A DNA stretch of 64,000 bases, from contig JAFTFE010000134.1 in assembly GCA_017449765.1 (NCBI GenBank), positions 27,656 through 91,655 of the forward strand, read 5' to 3'. A program made the translations under genes and the position numbers. Below the pieces are notes generated by a model. It had not been told where the DNA came from. It saw only the letters and a list, made by a program, of their open reading frames with translations, and made no database searches. The stretch is from Lachnospiraceae bacterium (GTDB lineage: Bacteria; Bacillota; Clostridia; Lachnospirales; Lachnospiraceae). Positions 28,428-35,484 of the stretch are shown piece by piece. The first letter of the stretch is position 1. Every line of letters begins with the position of its first letter.

Positions 28428-28757
28428 TTAATTAATAATAATGTCACAATAAAAGGCATCCTTATTTTCTTTGCTTGTTATATACCTGTAACGAATGCAT
28501 TTACCTTCATTAAACCTCACATGCATCTCTGAGTAAGGATACGACACAGCACTGCTAAACCTATCAAAACATATAACGGAATTCTCGACATTAAAATCCT
28601 TAAGCCTGATATTGATAGTATATCTTTTAAAATCAACTTTAATAGAGAACTTATCAATCATATCGCAGTCAGAAAGAAAATCCGTAAGCATATTATAGAT
28701 TTCTTCATTTTCACATATATTAACTTTATTAAGATATTCATTAATTACTCGAAACAT
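28428..28757 (-). CDS. Hypothetical soluble protein
   Basis: A 109-residue protein behind a good GGAGG site (spacing about 7), with mixed alpha/beta composition and no signal or membrane segment. Its middle (FSIKVDFKRYTINIRLKDF) reads as beta strands. It starts 18 nt after the HD-GYP gene and is the last gene before a strong terminator. No family is recognised. Confidence 0.7.
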   Translation of the reverse strand: MFRVINEYLNKVNICENEEIYNMLTDFLSDCDMIDKFSIKVDFKRYTINIRLKDFNVENSVICFDRFSSAVSYPYSEMHVRFNEGKCIRYRYITSKENKDAFYCDIIIN

Positions 28758-28775
28758 AATATGCCTCCGGTAAGA

Positions 28776-29963
28776 CTAATAAATCTGCTTATCCTTAATT
28801 TTATTGTGTACATCCTTAAACTCATCAAAGTGCTGAATAAACAGCTTAACAACCTTCGGATCAAAATGTTTTCCCGAGAGTCTTACAATCTCATCATAGG
28901 TATCTTCGTCTGTCCAGCCTTTTTTGTAATATCTCTCGGAAGTAAGTGCATCAAAGACGTCACATACAGCCATAAGCCTGCTTATATATGCAATCTCTTC
29001 CCCTTTCATACCAAGATAACCCGAACCATCCCATCGCTCATGATGTTCTTTGGCAAGAATACAGGCTATATGCATAAGTTCTCCCGGACATTTTTCAAGA
29101 AGGGCTTCACCATATAAAACATGATTTTTCATGATTTGATATTCTTCATCAGTAAGCTTCTCCGGTTTATCAAGAATCTCCTCACTAATCATCAGCTTAC
29201 CTATATCATGCATCATGGATGCTGTAGCAAGCATTTCCACATATTCATCATCAAATCCGGAAGCCTTACCAAGAATACGCATATACTCTGCCACTCTTTT
29301 AATATGCTCACCGGTTGATTTGGATTTACTTTCACTTATCTCTGAAAAGGCATAAATAAGGCCTTTCTGGTTATTCTGCATAGTCACGGCAGTATCTATT
29401 GCAGAATCAATCATCATGGAATTTCTCTGAACTATAAAGTATGCAACTATAGACATAATAAACGTGATAATAATATGAGGAACTGCATAATTCGTAAACA
29501 TATCTTCATAATTATCAAAATGACTTCCTATAAATATATCCTTGTATAATACTGAAAGATAATCTGATATACATATACTTAAAGAAACCAGAAGTGATGT
29601 AAAAAGAACAAAAGTCTGGTTATAATAAAGCGAAGCTATAAGTATCGGAAAAAGTAATACAGGAAATAAATATGTAGAAAACATTGTAAGCATTATCGTC
29701 ATTACCGTACATATACATATAACTACTATATGCTTTGTAAATCTTGATTCATCCCATTTTAAGACATTTATCAGAAGTATTGGAATAAGTGATACAATTG
29801 CGGAAACAGAAAAAAGAATAACAAGCAATAAATGATCAATACCTGTCATAAAATATGTATAGATAAATCCGATTATTAAAAGACCAATTATAATTCTCAT
29901 ACAAAGAGCAGCAATCTGATTTATCTTCTTATAATTCTCTTTTCTAAAATCATCCGGTTTCAT
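28776..29963 (-). CDS. Membrane HD-GYP protein (cyclic-di-GMP phosphodiesterase-like)
   Basis: A 395-residue protein with about six membrane segments in residues 18-180, then an HD-GYP domain. The HD metal site is at about 252-253 (MMHDIGK). The second motif reads HHERWDGSGYLG, with GYL in place of GYP. The further metal ligands (EHIKRV, CDVFDALTSERYYKKG) are present. HD-GYP enzymes break down cyclic di-GMP. The membrane part resembles an unnamed 6-TM sensor. It follows rsfS by 5 nt. A GGDEF protein is encoded at 55537-57291, so both sides of c-di-GMP turnover are represented. Confidence 0.9.
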   Translation of the reverse strand: MKPDDFRKENYKKINQIAALCMRIIIGLLIIGFIYTYFMTGIDHLLLVILFSVSAIVSLIPILLINVLKWDESRFTKHIVVICICTVMTIMLTMFSTYLFPVLLFPILIASLYYNQTFVLFTSLLVSLSICISDYLSVLYKDIFIGSHFDNYEDMFTNYAVPHIIITFIMSIVAYFIVQRNSMMIDSAIDTAVTMQNNQKGLIYAFSEISESKSKSTGEHIKRVAEYMRILGKASGFDDEYVEMLATASMMHDIGKLMISEEILDKPEKLTDEEYQIMKNHVLYGEALLEKCPGELMHIACILAKEHHERWDGSGYLGMKGEEIAYISRLMAVCDVFDALTSERYYKKGWTDEDTYDEIVRLSGKHFDPKVVKLFIQHFDEFKDVHNKIKDKQIY

Positions 29964-29968
29964 TTATG

Positions 29969-30316
29969 TTATAAATCTCCAATCAATATAGGTGTCCCAT
30001 CTTTCCATATATGCTCTAAATCATAGAATTCTCTATCTGACTCTGAAAATATATGGACTATTATATCATAATAATCAAGTAAAATCCATCCTCCATTTGA
30101 ATTACCTTCCCTGCTTTTTAATTTTGTTCCTGACTCATGCATTTTTTCCTCAACATTATCACATAAAGCCTGGAGCTGACTATGGCTTGAACCATCAGCA
30201 ATTACAAGATAATCTCCTATTGAAGATATGTCTTTTATATCAATTATACGAATATCATTTGCTTTTTTATCATCAAGGGCATCATATATTATTTTTACTA
30301 ATTCTTTTGAATTCAT
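29969..30316 (-). CDS. rsfS: Ribosome silencing factor RsfS
   Basis: A 115-residue protein of the YbeB/Iojap family, with DIKDISSIGDYLVIADGSS near the start and GGWILLDYYDIIVHIF near the end. RsfS binds uL14 and keeps 50S from joining 30S in starving cells. It follows yqeK closely (about 16 nt), and the order nadD-yqeK-rsfS is the usual Firmicutes cluster. AAGGAG precedes the ATG. Confidence 0.96.
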   Translation of the reverse strand: MNSKELVKIIYDALDDKKANDIRIIDIKDISSIGDYLVIADGSSHSQLQALCDNVEEKMHESGTKLKSREGNSNGGWILLDYYDIIVHIFSESDREFYDLEHIWKDGTPILIGDL

Positions 30317-30331
30317 ATTTTCTCCTTATTA

Positions 30332-30904
30332 TCAATCATTATGTGTAACATAATAATCATAGGTCATTTTTGTCATATAGTCCATATCATTCGAACTTGT
30401 CTCAAGATAATCTATGGTATTCTTAAGAATATGAACCAAACACATATCTATGTCAGAAAAAGCTTCTTTCCTGATTTCTTCCATATCCCTTATCATCTTA
30501 CGATTAGGCTCGATATAATCTGCAATAAATATTATCTTCTCAAGGAGTGACATATTCGGTCTTCCTGTAGTATGATAGGTTATGGCATTCAATATATCCT
30601 CATCGGTTATGTCGAATTTATATCTTGCATAATATGCACCAAGCTTGGCATGAAGCATCTCGGGATTGCTTTCCTCGTATTTGCTTACAGGCAGCCCGTA
30701 CTTCCTTGCTTTTTCAAGTTTCTCCTTAGTAGATAAGCCTTTGGCGCAATCATGCAGAAGTCCTGCAGTTCTAGCTGCTTCTACATCTGCCCCATATACC
30801 ATAGCCATACATGCAGCGGTATAGGATACACCGACAGAATGCTCATATCTCTTGTCACTTATTTTTTCCTTTAATTTCTGCACCATCTTTTCTTTATTCA
30901 TCAT
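30332..30904 (-). CDS. yqeK: HD-domain hydrolase YqeK (Ap4A hydrolase, symmetrical type)
   Basis: About 190 residues with an HD domain: SVGVSYTAACMAMVYG, then HDCAKGL and the later YHTTGRPNMSLLEKI and YIEPNR. YqeK proteins split diadenosine tetraphosphate to two ADP. Neighbour genes nadD and rsfS are the conserved partners. The longer frame starts with TTG at 30928; the ATG at 30904 or at 30901 after GAGGA fits better. Confidence 0.93.
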   Translation of the reverse strand: MMNKEKMVQKLKEKISDKRYEHSVGVSYTAACMAMVYGADVEAARTAGLLHDCAKGLSTKEKLEKARKYGLPVSKYEESNPEMLHAKLGAYYARYKFDITDEDILNAITYHTTGRPNMSLLEKIIFIADYIEPNRKMIRDMEEIRKEAFSDIDMCLVHILKNTIDYLETSSNDMDYMTKMTYDYYVTHND

Positions 30905-30990
30905 TAATTCCTCATACAATTCAGCCAATCATTCATATAAAATTCTTTTTTTAATCAATATAAACGTTCAAAATAAAACATCATATTAAA

Positions 30991-31638
30991 TCATAAATAT
31001 AACAAATTATCCCTGATATACTCACAAACCTTATCAGGCACTTTACCGGACAGGTAATCAAAATCAGCCGCATTATCTCTTATATTTGTAGATGATATAT
31101 CAATCTCGGGAATCATAATAAAATTAATATCAGAGCCCTTTACTTTCTTCATAAGTATATCGGCATATTTTCTCATATCATCGTATTCACTGTTACGTCT
31201 TGCCACAAGCAAACTGCAGCTTTTTAGGAATTCTTCATATTTATACCACTTATCCACAGTATATAATGAATCTGCTCCGACGATAAAATATATTTTTAAA
31301 TCAGGATTTACACTGCGTATCTCATCAATCGTATCCGCACTGTAGGTTATATTGCCTCTCTTAATCTCGATATCGGAAATACAGGCATATTCCATATCTT
31401 TTATCGCAAGCGCAAGCATATCTATCCTTTCGTCAGGCGATATAAGCTCGCTGTCCGACTTATAAGCCGGCTTATTATTAGGTAAAAATATAACCTTCTC
31501 GATGTCGCTGTATTGTTCCTTTGCAGCCTTGGCAAGTTCCAAATGTCCGTTATGGACAGGATTAAAGGTTCCACCCAGTAAAGCTATACAATTATATTTT
31601 TTATAATCTGATAATCTTATTTTTTTCATATTCTTCAT
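30991..31638 (-). CDS. nadD: Nicotinate-nucleotide adenylyltransferase
   Basis: A 215-residue nucleotidyltransferase with the ATP-binding motif GGTFNPVHNGHL and the ISSTNIRDNA segment. It converts nicotinate mononucleotide to deamido-NAD. It lies between yhbY and yqeK as in most Firmicutes. The exact start is uncertain by three codons (MKNMKK); both ATGs lie near a weak purine-rich site. Confidence 0.96.
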   Translation of the reverse strand: MKNMKKIRLSDYKKYNCIALLGGTFNPVHNGHLELAKAAKEQYSDIEKVIFLPNNKPAYKSDSELISPDERIDMLALAIKDMEYACISDIEIKRGNITYSADTIDEIRSVNPDLKIYFIVGADSLYTVDKWYKYEEFLKSCSLLVARRNSEYDDMRKYADILMKKVKGSDINFIMIPEIDISSTNIRDNAADFDYLSGKVPDKVCEYIRDNLLYL

Positions 31639-31670
31639 AAATATTATTAATACAAATTCATTAATTCAAT

Positions 31671-31961
31671 CTATTTTGGAAGCTCAATCTTAGGATTTTT
31701 CTTATCCCGCTTATAAAGTACAATCTTCTTGCCAACCACCTGTACAACCTGACTTTTAGTTCTCTCACCTAATGCTTCGGCAATGGCTCTCGGGTCATCA
31801 AGACAGTTTTTAAGCACTCCCACCTTGATAAGCTCTCTGTTATTGAAAGCCTCTTCAACAGCATTTGTAACCTCAGGTGTTAAACTTGATTTACCAATAT
31901 TTATAACAGGGTCTATATTCATTGCAAGTCCTTTTAAATATGCCCTCTGTTTACTTGTCAT
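31671..31961 (-). CDS. yhbY: YhbY/CRS1-family RNA-binding protein
   Basis: A 96-residue CRM-domain protein: MTSKQRAYLKGLA start, then INIGKSSLTPEVTNAVEEAF, with ERTKSQVVQVVGKKIVLYKR at the end. It binds ribosomal RNA and is linked to 50S assembly. The longer frame to 32021 starts inside an intergenic repeat; the ATG at 31961 after GGAGG (spacing 7) is right. It lies between obg and nadD. Confidence 0.95.
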   Translation of the reverse strand: MTSKQRAYLKGLAMNIDPVINIGKSSLTPEVTNAVEEAFNNRELIKVGVLKNCLDDPRAIAEALGERTKSQVVQVVGKKIVLYKRDKKNPKIELPK

Positions 31962-31984
31962 TTTATTTCCTCCGTTTATTATTG

Positions 31985-32058
31985 TCATCTCGCCTGTCGG
32001 CTCGATGGGTTTTCTCGTCAAAGTGTCGCTTGCGCCAGCGCAGCGACACCTTTCCTCG
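31985..32058. repeat. Intergenic repeat, family 2, copy A
   Basis: Three sequence anchors recur in the same order and orientation at 46001-46086: TCATCTCGCCTGTCG (one difference), CTCGTCAAA and TTTCCTCG. Here the last two are separated by a hairpin (GTGTCGCT/AGCGACAC, with inner GCGC pairing). It fills the gap between obg and yhbY. Confidence 0.55.
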
Positions 32059-32082
32059 TATTATACCACATAAAGGCAAAAA

Positions 32083-33372
32083 TCATTTATAATAATCAAA
32101 TTCAAGTCCGTATAATTTGACCGTATCTCCATCGGTTATTCCGAGTGCTTCTAACTGTTCCAAAATACCGTTTTCTTTTAGGAAATTCTGGAAGAATGCA
32201 AACCCCTTTTCGGATTCAAGATTAGTATATCCAAGCATCCTCTCAATACGCGGGCCTTCCACTCTGAAGCAGTTATCTTCCTCATCCTTCCATACCTCAA
32301 ACGGAAGCTCAGGATTATCATCAAATTCAATATCCATCTCAGACTCAAATTCAATAACTTCATCAGGAACAGCCTTTACCAAATCATTTACATACCATAA
32401 AAGCTCATTTAAACCTTTACCTGATACCGCAGAGATAGGAAACACCTTTATACCCTTTGGCTCGTATTCATCCTTAAGCATCTGAATTACGGTCTCATAA
32501 TCATCACCGTATAAAGCATCACATTTGTTGGCAGCTATTACCTGAGGTCTTTTCGATAATTCTTCGTTATATGTACTTAACTCATTATTTATGGCTTCTA
32601 TATCAGCTATCGGATCACGTCCTTCTGTCGATGCTGCGTCAACCATATGAATTAAAACCTTGGTTCTTTCGATATGCCTTAAGAACTCAAAACCAAGTCC
32701 GACCCCCTCTGAAGCACCCTCAATAATTCCCGGTATATCAGCTATAACAAAACCGTTATTATCTTCCAAGTCAACTACACCAAGATTTGGATTAAGTGTT
32801 GTAAAATGATAATTTGCTATCTTTGGCTTAGCATTAGTTACCCTGGATAAAAAGGTTGATTTACCCACATTAGGAAATCCAACAAGTCCAACATCAGCTA
32901 TCATTTTAAGCTCAAGCGTCACCCATAGCTCTCTCGCCTGCTGTCCCGGCTGTGCATACTTCGGAGCCTGCATAACAGCGGTCACATAATGTCTGTTGCC
33001 CTTGCCGCCTCTTCCGCCCTTTAACAGCACAACAGGCTCTGTCTTATTGGACATATCAAGGATAACCTTTCCTGTCTCAGCATCCTTGATAACCGTTCCC
33101 TCAGGAACTTTAAGAATTATATCCTCACCGTCTGCACCGTGGCAGTTCTTTTTGCCGCCTTCTTCACCGTCCTGTGCCTTGTATTTTCTAATATGCCTGT
33201 AATCCGTTAGTGTATTTAGTCCTTTATCGACTACGAAGATTACATCTCCGCCTTTTCCGCCGTCTCCTCCGTCAGGTCCGCCGTTAGGCACATAAAGCTC
33301 GCGGCGAAATGACACATGTCCGTCTCCGCCTTTTCCGGATTTTATAAATATTTTTGCTCTGTCAGCGAACAT
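32083..33372 (-). CDS. obg: GTPase Obg
   Basis: A 429-residue GTPase of 50S assembly and stress control. It has the glycine-rich Obg fold (GGPDGGDGGKGGD, GGRGGKGNRH) at 1-158, then the G domain with GFPNVGKST (P-loop) and ADIPGIIEGA. NKCD follows, and there is a C-terminal OCT domain (about 350-429). GGAGGA lies before the ATG. It sits between rpmA and yhbY, the normal order. Confidence 0.98.
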   Translation of the reverse strand: MFADRAKIFIKSGKGGDGHVSFRRELYVPNGGPDGGDGGKGGDVIFVVDKGLNTLTDYRHIRKYKAQDGEEGGKKNCHGADGEDIILKVPEGTVIKDAETGKVILDMSNKTEPVVLLKGGRGGKGNRHYVTAVMQAPKYAQPGQQARELWVTLELKMIADVGLVGFPNVGKSTFLSRVTNAKPKIANYHFTTLNPNLGVVDLEDNNGFVIADIPGIIEGASEGVGLGFEFLRHIERTKVLIHMVDAASTEGRDPIADIEAINNELSTYNEELSKRPQVIAANKCDALYGDDYETVIQMLKDEYEPKGIKVFPISAVSGKGLNELLWYVNDLVKAVPDEVIEFESEMDIEFDDNPELPFEVWKDEEDNCFRVEGPRIERMLGYTNLESEKGFAFFQNFLKENGILEQLEALGITDGDTVKLYGLEFDYYK

Positions 33373-33394
33373 AACTTCCTCCAGATAAAATGCT

Positions 33395-33424
33395 TAAAAA
33401 AGCCGAGATAAAATATCCCGGCTT
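33395..33424 (-). terminator. Terminator after rpmA
   Basis: On the minus strand AAGCCGGGAT and ATCTCGGCTT form a stem with one G-T pair around ATTTT, followed by TTTT. It lies between rpmA and obg and probably sets obg at lower expression. Confidence 0.85.
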
Positions 33425-33438
33425 CTTATTCTTATACA

Positions 33439-33729
33439 TTAATTTTCTATTGCTACCGGATAGATAGAAACCTGCTTCTTATCTCTACCCTTTCTTTCAA
33501 AACGTACGATACCGTCTACAAGTGCAAACAAAGTATCGTCGCCGCCACGACCAACATTCACACCCGGGTGAATCTTAGTTCCACGCTGTCTGTATAATAT
33601 ATTTCCAGCCTTTACAAACTGTCCGTCTGCTCTCTTTGCTCCAAGTCTTTTTGACTCTGAATCACGTCCGTTCTTAGTAGAACCAACACCCTTCTTATGA
33701 GCAAAGAACTGTAAATTCATCTTTAACAT
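33439..33729 (-). CDS. rpmA: Ribosomal protein bL27 with Prp-cleaved N-terminus
   Basis: A 96-residue bL27. The N-terminal MLKMNLQFF precedes [21 protein letters not shown]. In Firmicutes this extension is removed by the cysteine protease Prp after the double Phe, and cleavage is needed for function. The prp gene lies 3 nt upstream. GGAGG is 7 nt before the ATG. bL27 contacts the peptidyl transferase centre. Confidence 0.97.
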   Translation of the reverse strand: MLKMNLQFFAHKKGVGSTKNGRDSESKRLGAKRADGQFVKAGNILYRQRGTKIHPGVNVGRGGDDTLFALVDGIVRFERKGRDKKQVSIYPVAIEN

Positions 33730-33731
33730 AT

Positions 33732-34058
33732 TTACACCTCCTTGAAGTATACTTGTAAATACTTTTCACTGTACTCTTTTTGTATTTCTGTAATCCCAAG
33801 AGCAAGTGATTTTAGTAATAATTGTCCTTTTTCATCTGATTTTGATGTAAACTTAAACTCCAGCAATCCTGATTTACCTTCTTTTAGTTCGAATTTATTA
33901 TCAGTTAAGCTGTCTATGGAATTAATCGTATTAATGGCAAGTGCCGATACAGCAGCACAGACTATATCTTTTCCGCTATTATCAAATTCAGCATGCCCCT
34001 TAACACTAAATCCCTTGTATGTTCCATCAGATTTCTTATAAAAAATCGCTTTAATCAT
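33732..34058 (-). CDS. prp: Ribosomal-processing cysteine protease Prp
   Basis: A 108-residue protein of the YsxB family with the catalytic His in [16 protein letters not shown] and the catalytic Cys twelve residues later (CAAVSALA). It removes the N-terminal nine residues of bL27. It lies between rplU (8 nt upstream) and rpmA, the fixed order rplU-prp-rpmA. Confidence 0.95.
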   Translation of the reverse strand: MIKAIFYKKSDGTYKGFSVKGHAEFDNSGKDIVCAAVSALAINTINSIDSLTDNKFELKEGKSGLLEFKFTSKSDEKGQLLLKSLALGITEIQKEYSEKYLQVYFKEV

Positions 34059-34066
34059 GATTTTAA

Positions 34067-34372
34067 TTATGCATTGATTGCTTTGATTTCAACCTTAGTA
34101 AACGGCTGTCTGTGTCCTTGCTTCTTATGATAGCCGGACTTTCTCTTGTACTTGTATACGACTACCTTCTTAGCCTTACCTTCGCCAAGAACAGTTGCCT
34201 TTACTGAAGACTTCTTGCAATCCTCGCCACAAATTATATCCTTGTCATTGTTTACTGCAACAACATCAAATGATACTTCGTCGCCTTCTTTTGCATTAAG
34301 CTTTTCTACCTTAATGATATCTCCTTCAGCTACCTTGTACTGCTTACCGCCTGTTGCTATAATTGCGTACAT
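34067..34372 (-). CDS. rplU: Ribosomal protein bL21
   Basis: A 101-residue bL21 beginning YAIIATGGKQYKVAEGD, with the basic KYKRKSGYHKKQGHRQ loop near the end. A longer reading frame to 34453 is not a gene but the structured leader; GGAGG 6-7 nt before the ATG at 34372 sets the start. First gene of rplU-prp-rpmA, with its own promoter. Confidence 0.97.
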   Translation of the reverse strand: MYAIIATGGKQYKVAEGDIIKVEKLNAKEGDEVSFDVVAVNNDKDIICGEDCKKSSVKATVLGEGKAKKVVVYKYKRKSGYHKKQGHRQPFTKVEIKAINA

Positions 34373-34455
34373 ATGGTTACCTCCTATTATCATTACTCGC
34401 CAGTTACGGTGATGCCTTAAAATAGGGCATACTTCTACCTTCCTGTGCGGCACAC
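34373..34455 (-). promoter_or_regulatory. Structured 5' leader of rplU (L21-leader candidate)
   Basis: About 80 nt lie between the predicted start of transcription and the rplU ATG. They hold a small stem (ATGCC/GGCAT around TATTTTAA) and conserved-looking tracts (GCACAGGAAGGTAGAAG). A leader class known upstream of bL21 genes in Firmicutes could be represented. I infer class from position; a covariance search would decide. Confidence 0.5.
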
Positions 34456-34461
34456 TCAGAT

Positions 34462-34490
34462 ACTATAACATTATGTAAAAAAAATGTCAA
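34462..34490 (-). promoter_or_regulatory. Promoter of rplU-prp-rpmA
   Basis: TTGACA (34485-34490), 17 nt, TATAGT (34462-34467) on the minus strand. The -35 box overlaps the stop codon of the toxin remnant (34487). Confidence 0.85.
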
Positions 34491-35036
34491 GGAATTTTAT
34501 TCCTGAATTTATCACACAATTTCTCAAGCTCTTCAAATTCTAAAGCAGATTTAACATATTTTGCACTTTCATCATTTTCTTTCTTTTGTTTATACATTAA
34601 TTCTACATATGATTTGATTTTTTCCTGATTTTTACGAATAAATATTATTTCATTTTGAACAAGATCCTTATATGTACTATCAATTTCATTTTCTATGTCA
34701 TATAATTCTAATTCACTATCAGGTACCGGAATCATATGGCTAATACGTAATGTTCCTTTAAGCTCCTTTTCCCCTTTGGAATTTTTAGTTATAATTCTAA
34801 ATATAGGAACAATACTCTTTTTTATTACCTTATTTGTCTCCTGCAATTTGATAATCAGTATCTTTTGGCGATGACATAGGAACATAATAATTATAATTTG
34901 ATATTTTTAGCACAATTCCAACGTATTTTCTGGTATGTATTCTTTTATCAACCTTGTTAGAATAAACATTAGGATAAAATTGACGTAAATAATTTATATA
35001 ATCATCTGATACACTGTATATTTTAAATTCCTTCAT
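34487..35036 (-). pseudogene. ToxN/AbiQ-family type III toxin, frame split by +1 shift
   Basis: Two frames on the minus strand make one protein of about 183 residues. The first (35036-34830, 68 residues) has the ToxN start pattern IYSVSDDYINYLRQF, VGIVLKI and the active-site motif MSSPK. The second (from about 34829 to 34487) has VPIFRI, the hallmark SHMIPVPDSEL, and a helical C-terminus. ToxN of Pectobacterium has 171 residues, similar motifs, and cuts RNA. The break is at AAA-TAA (34830-34835), where one extra base restores the frame. GGGAG lies 5 nt before the ATG. Upstream lie the antitoxin repeats and terminator. It could be an inactivated toxin, an assembly error, or a +1 frameshift site. 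Confidence 0.85.
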
Positions 35037-35053
35037 ATTAGCTCCCGATTGAT

Positions 35054-35080
35054 GAAAAAAGGGAGCAATAAGCTCCCTTT
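35054..35080 (-). terminator. Terminator between antitoxin repeats and toxin gene
   Basis: On the minus strand AAAGGGAGC, loop TTATT, GCTCCCTTTTTT: a 9-bp stem with a T run. In type III systems this terminator lets a minority of RNA read into the toxin. The 3' arm GCTCCC is also complementary to the toxin ribosome site GGGAGC at 35041-35046. Confidence 0.9.
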
Positions 35081-35176
35081 GAGTTTAAAATCTCCCACTA
35101 TATGGCAGGGACTCTCCCGAGTTTAAAATCTCCCACTGTTTGGCAGGGACTCTCCTAAGGATAGTATTATCTATCT
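35081..35176 (-). ncRNA. Type III antitoxin RNA, two 38-nt tandem repeats
   Basis: Two direct repeats of exactly 38 nt (35081-35118 and 35119-35156) differ at only a few positions. On the minus strand each unit runs GGAGAGTCCCTGCC, a variable AT-rich spot, GTGGGAGATTTTAAACTC. CCC and GGG segments in each unit can pair as hairpin or pseudoknot, as expected for toxin-binding repeats. A consensus promoter lies just upstream and a terminator just downstream, then the toxin gene. In ToxIN each repeat is cut out by the toxin and binds it. Confidence 0.85.
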
Positions 35177-35182
35177 GTAATC

Positions 35183-35211
35183 ATTGTATGCTAAAAAAAC
35201 ATAAAAATCAA
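35183..35211 (-). promoter_or_regulatory. Promoter of the type III antitoxin RNA
   Basis: On the minus strand TTGATT (35206-35211), 17 nt, TACAAT (35183-35188). The RNA would begin near 35176, about 20 nt before the first repeat. Confidence 0.8.
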
Positions 35212-35240
35212 TAGTAAATCAAAATAAAATCACAAAATAT

Positions 35241-35471
35241 TCAATCATTTAATTCTTCAAGAAATATTTCCAGTAAAGATTAATATCCCATACGGCTTGC
35301 AATATTTCTTACAACCAATTCAATCTCTTTTCTTGAAAAACCATTTTCTGCTTCGTTTATTTTACCCTTATCTGACAATCGTATTAACTCATAGTACTAA
35401 TCATTATCTATGTGATTTTCGTCATTAATTGACATATCATCTTCTGATATTATATCTTTATTAAATATCAT
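35241..35471 (-). pseudogene. Possible decayed small gene between LCP gene and antitoxin
   Basis: One minus-strand frame of 77 codons begins with ATG at 35471 and ends with TGA at 35241, interrupted by TAG and TAA. The pieces read like protein: DIISEDDMSINDENHIDND, then YYELIRLSDKG, FSRKEIELVVRNIASRMGY, and SLLEIFLEELND. No ribosome site is evident, and no family is recognised. This, with two short flanks, is all that the 327 bases between the LCP gene and the antitoxin contain, apart from the antitoxin promoter. Confidence 0.35.
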
Positions 35472-35484
35472 TTTAGCAATAAAT

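Noticed and set aside
34373-34453. A 27-residue N-terminal extension of bL21
   Set aside because: A GGAGG site lies just before the internal ATG, family length is about 101 residues, and the extension region looks like a structured leader.
35081-35156. Two 38-nt repeats as a mini CRISPR array
   Set aside because: The units are directly abutting without spacers, and a toxin gene with ToxN motifs follows. The type III antitoxin reading explains the promoter and terminator too.
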